NCBI GenBank assembly: GCA_030043865.1
Contig: JASHWZ010000124.1
Span: 1-10,710, forward strand
Length of the DNA stretch: 10,710 nt
Reading direction: 5' to 3'
Source of the DNA: Thermoplasmata archaeon
Lineage (GTDB): Archaea > Thermoplasmatota > Thermoplasmata > Lutacidiplasmatales > UBA184
In this document: positions 5,539 through 10,710 of the stretch, one piece after another
How positions within the stretch are numbered: position 1 is the first letter of the stretch
Layout: every line of letters starts with the position of its first letter
Translations under genes and position numbers: made by a program
The notes under the pieces: generated by a model
The model's database searches: none
What the model was told of the DNA's origin: nothing
The model's input: the letters and a program-made list of their open reading frames with translations, nothing else

Positions 5539-6495
5539 TCAGTGACGCGACGCGACGACGGTGCCCGACCGCGCGGTCGGGGCCCGGACCCGTGCGGCGA
5601 GCGCTTCGACCACGTCCGCCGAGTCGTTCGGCATCGGGATCCGCCGGTACTCGATGCCGTGGGACTCCGCGAACTCGCGGACCACGACGTCGAGGTCGTA
5701 GAGGACCTCGAGGTGGTCGAAGACGAAGCCGAACGACGCGACCCACTGGCGGCGGGCGCCCTTCCGCTGCCAGTCGAGCATGACGTCCTGGATGTCCGGT
5801 CCGAGCCAGGGTTCGGTCGTGTTCCCCGCGCTCTGGAACGTGAACGACCATCGGTCGAGCCCTCCGACCCCCTTCGCGATCGCGCCGCTGGTTTCGGCGA
5901 GGATCTCGGGGTACGGGTCGCCCCGGTCGCGCATCCGCTGCGGAAGGCTGTGGGCGGAGAGGAGCACGACGTCCTTCGGGTCGGGCTCGCGCTCCCGCGC
6001 CGCCCGGATCGCGCGGCTCCAGTACCCGACCCAGTGCGGGTCGAGGTGCCAGTCGAGCCGGACGTCGACGTCGATCGGGGTCGCCGCCGCCCCGACCCCT
6101 TCCTTCACACCGTCGAGGTACGGCTCGCTGATCCAGGTCGAGGCGTAGGGCGAGAGCGGGACCGCGACCAAGTGGCGGAACCCGGCGCGGGCCGCCTCGG
6201 GGATGACGTCCCGGAGGGCGGGCCGGCCGTGCTTGACCCCGAGGAACACGCGCGACGGGCCGCCGTCGTCCCCGAGCCGCCGCTCGAGTTTCGTGCGGAG
6301 CGAGCCGAGGATCCGGTTCTGTGGCGAGCCGCCGATCCGTTCGTACCGGCGGACGTACTCCCGGACGACCTCGGCGGAAGGCGCCCGCCCGTGGAGGACC
6401 TCGGTCAGATACGACGGAAGGTCGCTCGCCCCGTCGGGGCTGCCGTAGCCCATCAGGAGCACCGCGGTCGGTCCGGACGGGGCGTTCTCCGTCAC
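5539..6495 (-). CDS. hemH: Ferrochelatase, coproporphyrin type
   Basis: 318 residues, the usual length for bacterial-type ferrochelatase. It inserts Fe(II) into the porphyrin at the membrane-cytosol boundary. The catalytic His is His182 in LLSAHSLPQR, followed by RGDPYPE. The acidic partner is Glu263 in FDHLEVLYD, and FTFQSAGNTTEPWLGPDIQD (219-238) is the strongly conserved C-lobe loop. Near the N-terminus, LLMGYGSP has Tyr17 where the Bacillus enzyme has its heme-ligating Tyr13. Protoporphyrin ferrochelatases differ there. The C-terminal half also resembles the Firmicutes enzyme closely, so coproporphyrin III is the likely substrate (CpfC). The GTG start at 6495 forms GTGA with the hemE stop and has the SD GAGGTGA seven bases upstream; the open frame continues upstream, but only as antisense to coding hemE. 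There is no Cys cluster for an iron-sulfur centre. Last gene of the heme operon. Confidence 0.95.
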   Translation of the reverse strand: MTENAPSGPTAVLLMGYGSPDGASDLPSYLTEVLHGRAPSAEVVREYVRRYERIGGSPQNRILGSLRTKLERRLGDDGGPSRVFLGVKHGRPALRDVIPEAARAGFRHLVAVPLSPYASTWISEPYLDGVKEGVGAAATPIDVDVRLDWHLDPHWVGYWSRAIRAAREREPDPKDVVLLSAHSLPQRMRDRGDPYPEILAETSGAIAKGVGGLDRWSFTFQSAGNTTEPWLGPDIQDVMLDWQRKGARRQWVASFGFVFDHLEVLYDLDVVVREFAESHGIEYRRIPMPNDSADVVEALAARVRAPTARSGTVVASRH

Positions 6496-7532
6496 CGTCG
6501 CCTCACCTCTCGCCCGGTCGCGTGCACGTACTCCACGAGCTCCTGGACCCGCTCGGGGTCCGTCTCGGGCAGCACGCCGTGCCCCAAATTGAAGACGTGC
6601 GAACGTCCGTCCGGGATCTCGGCGAGGACCCGCCGCGCTTCCCTCCGGACCGCCTCGGAGGGGCCGAGGAGCGCCCCGGGGTCGAGGTTCCCCTGGAGCG
6701 GCAGCCAGTCGCCGACGCGCCGGCGGATGCTGCCGAGCGGCTCGCGCCAGTCGACGCCGAGCGCGTCCGCCCCCGTCCGGGCGAGCTGATCGACCAGGTG
6801 CGCCGAGCCGGTCGAGAAGTAGATCGTCGGGCAGCCGGTCGGTCGCACCCGTTCGAAGACGGTCCGCAGCGGGCCGAGCAGGTGGCGCTGGAAGACCCCG
6901 GTCGACACCGCGCCGACCCACGTGTCGAACACCTGCAGCACCGCGGCCCCGCTCTCGGCCTGGAACCGGAGGTACGCCGCCGTCATGTCGGCGAGGCGGG
7001 CGATCAGCCGGTCGAACGTCTCGGGGTCGGAGAAGAGGAGCCGCTTGGTCTCGGTGTACTCGCGCGACGCACGGCCCTCGATCAGGTAAGCGGCGAGCGT
7101 GAACGGGCCGCCCGCGAAGCCGATGATCGGCCGCTCCGTTTCGAGCTCGAGGAAGCGGCGGATCGCGGCGCCGACGAACGGCACGGACGCCCGGGGGTCG
7201 AACGGCGTGAGCGCCGCGACGTCGGCGGCCGTGCGGACCGGGTGAGGGACGACCGGCCCGAGCCCGGGGTCGACCGAGAACGGCACGCCGAGGCCGGCGA
7301 ACGGCAGCGAGATGTCGGCGAACACGACGCCCGCGTCCACGTCGTACCGGCGGACGGGTTCGAGCGTCACTTCGGCCGCGAGCTCGGGCGTGCGCGCGAC
7401 CTCGAGGAGAGAGTGGGCGGCTCGGATCCGGCGGTACCCGGGGAGGTGGCGTCCGGCCTGCCGCATCAGCCAGACCGGGGTCGTGTCCGTCTCCTCGCCG
7501 CAGAGGGCGCGGACGAGCCGGTCGCGCCTCAT
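6492..7532 (-). CDS. hemE: Uroporphyrinogen III decarboxylase
   Basis: 346 residues, full length. It removes four acetate carboxyls from uroporphyrinogen III to give coproporphyrinogen III in the cytosol. The signature PVWLMRQAGRHLPGYR (19-34) holds the two substrate-binding arginines (Arg24 and Arg28). The catalytic aspartate is Asp73 in FADISLPF. Also present are FAGGPFT (139-145), the DW at 261-262, the LQGNLDP loop (279-285) and the C-terminal FNLGHGVLPET (314-324). The ATG at 7532 overlaps the hemL stop as ATGA with a weak GGGGGA upstream. This implies translational coupling to hemL. A HemE is required for both the protoporphyrin and the coproporphyrin routes and is not part of the siroheme-dependent route. 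Confidence 0.97.
   Translation of the reverse strand: MRRDRLVRALCGEETDTTPVWLMRQAGRHLPGYRRIRAAHSLLEVARTPELAAEVTLEPVRRYDVDAGVVFADISLPFAGLGVPFSVDPGLGPVVPHPVRTAADVAALTPFDPRASVPFVGAAIRRFLELETERPIIGFAGGPFTLAAYLIEGRASREYTETKRLLFSDPETFDRLIARLADMTAAYLRFQAESGAAVLQVFDTWVGAVSTGVFQRHLLGPLRTVFERVRPTGCPTIYFSTGSAHLVDQLARTGADALGVDWREPLGSIRRRVGDWLPLQGNLDPGALLGPSEAVRREARRVLAEIPDGRSHVFNLGHGVLPETDPERVQELVEYVHATGREVRRR
6503..6509 (-). promoter_or_regulatory. Shine-Dalgarno sequence deciding the hemH start
   Basis: GAGGTGA inside the end of hemE, seven bases before the GTG at 6495. It is a near-perfect complement to the 16S rRNA 3' end and selects this GTG over the longer open frame that continues upstream through hemE. 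Confidence 0.65.
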
Positions 7533-8839
7533 CGTCGTCCCCCGCGGGCCGCGCGCATCGCCGCGAAGAGCGCGGTCCGCGCCCGGGCGAGGTCGGCCGG
7601 TCGGATCGCCGCCGACGCGAACGCCGTCTCGAGCGGCGACGGAGGGAGGTAGACGCCGCGGTCGAGGGCGGCGTGGAAGAATCGGGCGTACCGGGAGCGG
7701 TCGGAGCGCCGCGCGGTCGTCTCGTCGACCACCGGGCCGGAGGCGAAGAACGTCCCGAGCATCGAGCCCGCGCGCTGGACGGTGAACGGAGCGACGCGGG
7801 CCGCCTCGGCCGCGTCGCGGAGCATCGCCTCGAGCGACGCGCCGATCCGGTCCAGCGACCGGTACGTCGCGGGCGATAGGCGCGCGAGTGTCGCGAGACC
7901 GGCCGCCATGGCGAGCGGGTGTCCGGAAAGCGTACCGGCTTGATAGACCGGACCGAGCGGCGCGACGGTCTCCATGACCTCGCGCCGGCCCCCGTACGCC
8001 CCGATCGGGAGGCCTCCCCCCATGATCTTCCCGAGCGTGATGAGGTCGGCGGAGAGCCCCAGCGACTCGTGGACCGTCCCCTTGCGGAGTCGGAATCCCG
8101 TGATTACCTCGTCAGCGATCACGAGGGCGCCGTGCTGCCTCGCGAGACGCGAGACCTCCGCAAGGAACCCGGGCCGGGGCGGAACGACGCCGATGTTCGC
8201 CGCGATCGGCTCGACGACGACCGCCGCAATCGCATCGCCCGCCCGCTCGAACTGGCTCGCGAGCGCGTCCGCGTCGTTGTACGGGACGACCACGGTCTCC
8301 GCGGCCACGCTCGGTGGAACGCCGGCGGAGTCGGGGAGCGCGTGGGTCGCGACGCCCGAGCCGGCGCGCGCGAGGAGGCCGTCGGAGTGCCCGTGGTAGC
8401 CACCGGCGAACTTGACGACCTTCGCCCGTCCGGTGAACCCGCGGGCGACCCGGACGGCGCTCATCACCGCCTCGGTCCCCGAGCTGACGAACCGCAGCCG
8501 CTCGAGCGACGGGGCCGCCCGCCGGATCTCGGACGCGAGTCGGTGCTCGTCGGGCACCGGAGCACCGAACGTGAGCCCGCGTCGCGCCGCCCGCGCGACG
8601 GCCGCCACGACCGACGGCGGAGCGTGGCCGAGGACGTTGACGCCCCACGAACCGACCAGGTCGAGGTAGCGACGTCCGTCGACATCGGTGAGGTACGCTC
8701 CCCGGCCCGAGGCGAAAAAGACCGGCGAGCCTCCGACCGCTCGGAACGACCGGACCGGGCTATCGACGCCGCCGACCAGCACCCGCTCCGCGGCGCGCCA
8801 GTAGTCGCGCGAGCGGCGCCCCGGGGCGGCACGGGTCAC
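7529..8839 (-). CDS. hemL: Glutamate-1-semialdehyde 2,1-aminomutase
   Basis: 436 residues, normal for this PLP-dependent class III aminotransferase-fold enzyme, which turns glutamate-1-semialdehyde into 5-aminolevulinate (the C5 route). Visible are VGGVDSPVRSF (22-32) at the N-terminus, SSGTEAVMSA (119-128) that holds the PLP phosphate, GGYHGHSD (146-153), and ADEVITGFR (242-250) with Asp243 facing the pyridine nitrogen. Lys271 in LGKIMGGGLPIGAYGG is the Schiff-base lysine. The GSA-specific AGTLSGHPLAMAAG follows at 301-314. The start is the GTG at 8839, which overlaps the hemQ stop as GTGA, with a weak GGAAGG six bases before it. The same frame stays open for another 860 bases, but that part is the antiparallel-free shadow of hemQ and hemB. 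HemA, its usual partner, is not in the window. Confidence 0.97.
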   Translation of the reverse strand: MTRAAPGRRSRDYWRAAERVLVGGVDSPVRSFRAVGGSPVFFASGRGAYLTDVDGRRYLDLVGSWGVNVLGHAPPSVVAAVARAARRGLTFGAPVPDEHRLASEIRRAAPSLERLRFVSSGTEAVMSAVRVARGFTGRAKVVKFAGGYHGHSDGLLARAGSGVATHALPDSAGVPPSVAAETVVVPYNDADALASQFERAGDAIAAVVVEPIAANIGVVPPRPGFLAEVSRLARQHGALVIADEVITGFRLRKGTVHESLGLSADLITLGKIMGGGLPIGAYGGRREVMETVAPLGPVYQAGTLSGHPLAMAAGLATLARLSPATYRSLDRIGASLEAMLRDAAEAARVAPFTVQRAGSMLGTFFASGPVVDETTARRSDRSRYARFFHAALDRGVYLPPSPLETAFASAAIRPADLARARTALFAAMRAARGGRR

Positions 8840-9576
8840 GGGAGCCCTTCCGCCAGCTCGAACGTGCGCCGGGGCGCGGTGAGCACGCAGGTGAAGATCG
8901 GGGTCTCGAGCGCCGTGTACCGGCTCGACTCCGTGCCGCGGAGCTGGTTCACGAGGTCCAGGAACTCCGCGGGGTCGTCCGCTTCGAACGCGAGGATGAA
9001 CTCCATATCGTCGAGCCCGAACGAGTAGCCCGTGTGGATCTGGACGTTCGGGAACCGGTGCCCCGCCCGGATGTGCTCGGCCATGATCCGCCGACGTTCT
9101 TCGAACGGGAGGCCGTACCACTCCCGCTTCTTGACGAACGGATAGACGAAGAGGTACGGGCGGTCGAACGGCCGCCGGCGGGCCTCCGACCCCTCGCCGC
9201 CGTGCGCGTGGCCGCCGATGTACTCCGACCTCCGGCCCATGCCGAGATACGAGTACGCCGTGTCGAGGTAGCCGCCGACCGGCGTGCCGAGGAGGCGCGC
9301 GTGCAGCTCCTGGATCGGCCCGAGTTCGGGGCCGATCGACCAGACCATCATCTCCGCCCCGGCCTTCAGGCCGGCGAGCGAGTAGGTCCGCACGACGAGC
9401 CCGCTCGGCGGCCCTTCCAGGACCCGGACGAACGCGTCCCGGCCGCGCGCGCGTTGGTCCTCGGCGAGCTGGCGCCACTCGGGACGCAGGTGGAAGAACG
9501 TGTACTTCACGAAGTCGCGGGGGCCCTCCGGCTCCGCGGGGGCGGGCCCCGTCGCCGGTTCGGCCGACCCCGTCAT
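8836..9576 (-). CDS. hemQ: Coproheme decarboxylase (HemQ/ChdC), chlorite dismutase family
   Basis: 246 residues. It oxidatively decarboxylates iron-coproporphyrin III (coproheme) to heme b with peroxide, the last step of the coproporphyrin route. The N-terminal half (DFVKYTFFHL to about 110) is the first ferredoxin-like repeat. The second holds YPFVKKREWYGLPFEERRRIMAEH, with Tyr145 in the place of the catalytic Tyr and His168 as proximal heme ligand. The 23-residue Tyr-to-His spacing equals that I recall for the actinobacterial enzyme. The block SFGLDDMEFILAFEAD and LRGTESSRY also read like actinobacterial ChdC. There is no clear Arg at the chlorite-dismutase distal position; Gln179 and His181 lie there. 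The ATG at 9576 overlaps the hemB stop (ATGA) and has AAGGAGG seven bases before it. True chlorite dismutase activity is unlikely in a heme operon. Confidence 0.93.
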   Translation of the reverse strand: MTGSAEPATGPAPAEPEGPRDFVKYTFFHLRPEWRQLAEDQRARGRDAFVRVLEGPPSGLVVRTYSLAGLKAGAEMMVWSIGPELGPIQELHARLLGTPVGGYLDTAYSYLGMGRRSEYIGGHAHGGEGSEARRRPFDRPYLFVYPFVKKREWYGLPFEERRRIMAEHIRAGHRFPNVQIHTGYSFGLDDMEFILAFEADDPAEFLDLVNQLRGTESSRYTALETPIFTCVLTAPRRTFELAEGLP

Positions 9577-10589
9577 CGCCCGGCCTCCTTCGCGCGGCGC
9601 GCGACGTCCCGGGCGAAGTACGTGACGACCAGGTCCGCGCCCGCTCGTCGGATCGCCGTGAGGGTCTCGTCGACCGCGGCGGCCTCCTCGACGACACCGG
9701 CCCGGGCCGCGGCTTTCAACGTCGCGTACTCCCCGCTCACCTGGTACGCGGCGAGCGGAAGGGAGAACCGGGCCCGGGCGCGGGCGAGCAAATCCAGGCT
9801 CGTGAGCGCCGGCTTCACCATGAGGAGATCCGCGCCCTCGAGCACGTCCGCTTCCATCTCGCGCAGCGCCTCGCGCGCATTTCGGTAATCCATCTGGTAG
9901 CTCCGGCGGTCGCCGAACGACGGCGTCGACTGCTCCAGCTCCCGGAACGGCCCGTAGAACGCCGAAGCGTGCTTCGATGAATAGGAGAGGATCGCGACGC
10001 GGTCGAAGCCGGCGGCGTCGAGGGAGGCGCGGATAGTCGCCACCTGGCCGTCCATCATCGCGCTCGGGGCCACGATATCGGCCCCGGCCCGAGCGTGTGC
10101 GAGGGCGACCCGCCCGAGCCGCTCCACGCTCGCGTCGTTGTCGACCTCGCCGTTCCGGACGATCCCGCAGTGCCCGTGCGTCGTGTACGCGCAGAGGCAG
10201 ACGTCCGTGATCACCACGAGCTCGGGCGCCGCCCGCCGGATCGCGCGCACGGCCGACGGCACGAGACCGTCCGCGGCCCACGCGTCCCGGCCCTCGGCGT
10301 CCTTCCGGCGGCCGACGCCGAACAGGAGGACGGCCCGCAGCCCCTCGCTTGCAATCTCCTCGGCGGCCGCCCCGAGGTCCGCGACCGAGTACCGGTATAC
10401 CCCGGGCATCGACGGCACGGCCTCCGGCCCGCCCGCGCCGGGCCGGACGAACAGCGGGTAGACGAGGCGGCGGGGTTCGACCGTGGTCTCAGCGACGAGC
10501 TCCCGCAGACCCGCGGTGCGCCGAAGCCGACGGAGCCGCGCGCGGGGCGACGACGCGGCCCCGGGGCCGGCGCCCCTACGCGGCGGCAT
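9573..10589 (-). CDS. hemB: Porphobilinogen synthase (5-aminolevulinate dehydratase), zinc type
   Basis: 338 residues, usual length. It condenses two 5-aminolevulinate molecules into porphobilinogen, as a cytosolic homo-oligomer. DVCLCAYTTHGHCG (129-142) carries the three cysteines (131, 133, 141) of a catalytic zinc site, so this is the zinc form and not the Asp-rich magnesium form. The two active-site lysines are Lys206 in YSSKHASAFYGPFR and Lys259 in LLMVKPA, which forms the Schiff base. SAMMDGQVATIR (176-187) and AAYQVSGEY (280-288) are also conserved. The first 25 residues are basic and variable. The ATG at 10589 lies inside the end of hemD (14-nt overlap), with GGGAG seven bases upstream, and the stop overlaps hemQ. 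Confidence 0.97.
   Translation of the reverse strand: MPPRRGAGPGAASSPRARLRRLRRTAGLRELVAETTVEPRRLVYPLFVRPGAGGPEAVPSMPGVYRYSVADLGAAAEEIASEGLRAVLLFGVGRRKDAEGRDAWAADGLVPSAVRAIRRAAPELVVITDVCLCAYTTHGHCGIVRNGEVDNDASVERLGRVALAHARAGADIVAPSAMMDGQVATIRASLDAAGFDRVAILSYSSKHASAFYGPFRELEQSTPSFGDRRSYQMDYRNAREALREMEADVLEGADLLMVKPALTSLDLLARARARFSLPLAAYQVSGEYATLKAAARAGVVEEAAAVDETLTAIRRAGADLVVTYFARDVARRAKEAGR
9584..9590 (-). promoter_or_regulatory. Shine-Dalgarno sequence of hemQ
   Basis: AAGGAGG within the last codons of hemB, seven bases before the ATG at 9576. The best SD in the window; it separates hemQ from the much longer in-frame open stretch that runs upstream through hemB. Confidence 0.7.
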
Positions 10590-10710
10590 GTTCGAGCTCC
10601 CGGAGGAGGTGGCGCGTAAATCGTTCCGGGTTCGGCGACGGGGCGACCGAGACGTTCCGGAAGCCGAGGGCGCGCGCCGCGGACCCGGTCCTAGGCCCCA
10701 GCACGACCAG
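10576..10710 (-). CDS. hemD: Uroporphyrinogen III synthase, C-terminal fragment
   Basis: The last 44 residues of a gene whose 5' part lies beyond the right edge. They read LVVLGPRTGSAARALGFRNV, then SVAPSPNPERFTRHLLREL to the stop. This is the standard HemD ending: a strand, the GPRT turn before a helix, the V-A-P strand, and a final helix with LL/EL. HemD closes hydroxymethylbilane into uroporphyrinogen III with inversion of ring D. The TAG at 10578-10576 falls inside hemB, so the genes are translationally coupled. HemD is poorly conserved overall and only the C-terminal edge is seen, but position in the operon makes the call strong. The operon promoter must lie further right, probably before hemA/hemC. 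Confidence 0.85.
   Translation of the reverse strand: MVVLGPRTGSAARALGFRNVSVAPSPNPERFTRHLLRELEHAAA

Noticed and set aside
4893..5783. Plus-strand open frames opposite the membrane protein and the end of hemH
   Set aside because: Arg/Pro/Gly-rich antisense translations with no motif, spanning two real minus-strand genes.
6496..6921. Upstream open extension of the hemH frame
   Set aside because: It lies within hemE coding sequence and has no ferrochelatase similarity. The GTG at 6495 has a strong SD and gives a normal-length protein.
8836..9576. Annotation as a true chlorite dismutase
   Set aside because: It has no clear distal Arg, has the catalytic Tyr of coproheme decarboxylases, and is coupled to hemB and hemL in a heme operon.
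8840..9697. Upstream open extension of the hemL frame
   Set aside because: It overlaps hemQ and hemB in another frame and is Arg/Pro-rich. The GTGA junction with hemQ and the normal HemL length place the start at 8839.
9577..10281. Upstream open extension of the hemQ frame
   Set aside because: It overlaps hemB and has low-complexity composition. The ATG at 9576 has the best SD in the window.
1..10710. tRNA, rRNA, CRISPR array, insertion sequence or prophage signals
   Set aside because: No T-loop GTTCRA context in a cloverleaf arrangement, no regularly spaced direct repeats, and no transposase, integrase or phage-like protein was seen on either strand.

Overview
The window is very GC-rich and most likely comes from an archaeon, probably a high-GC member of the Thermoplasmatota or a similar acidophile-type lineage. 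Three minus-strand genes that start a transcription unit have no Shine-Dalgarno (SD) sequence. Each instead has an AT-rich TATA-like element about 26-29 bases before its start codon, as expected for archaeal leaderless mRNAs. Genes inside the operon carry SD sequences complementary to the 16S rRNA end (AAGGAGG, GAGGTGA). A bacterial origin is not excluded, because no ribosomal or information-processing gene is visible, and the taxonomic call is an inference.

Right half (5539-10710, all minus strand): a tight heme-biosynthesis operon read right to left. Its order is the hemD C-terminus (cut by the window edge), hemB, hemQ/chdC, hemL, hemE and hemH/cpfC. Every junction overlaps: 14 nt at hemD/hemB, then ATGA, GTGA, ATGA, GTGA. 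Together these enzymes cover glutamate-1-semialdehyde to 5-aminolevulinate (HemL), porphobilinogen (HemB), uroporphyrinogen III (HemD), coproporphyrinogen III (HemE), iron insertion (HemH) and coproheme decarboxylation (HemQ). The ferrochelatase has the Tyr of coproporphyrin-type enzymes, and HemQ closely resembles coproheme decarboxylases, so the cluster encodes the coproporphyrin-dependent route rather than the siroheme-dependent route usually associated with archaea. HemA, HemC and a coproporphyrinogen oxidase (CgoX/HemY) are not in the window.

Middle (3893-5465, minus strand): two unrecognised genes follow the heme operon. One is a 200-residue protein with two membrane helices and a soluble, possibly PH-like tail, behind its own putative promoter. 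The other is a 284-residue soluble protein ending in a four-cysteine zinc ribbon. They converge on the only convincing plus-strand gene.

Left part (1-3804): a 655-residue APC-superfamily amino-acid permease (1837-3804, plus) is separated by a 340-bp intergenic region from a divergent gene. That gene encodes an unusual fusion of a YbaK/ProX-type aminoacyl-tRNA deacylase domain with a haloacid-dehalogenase-type HAD hydrolase (306-1496, minus). At the far left is the N-terminus of a small membrane protein that continues beyond the window. I saw no tRNA, rRNA, CRISPR, insertion sequence or phage gene.
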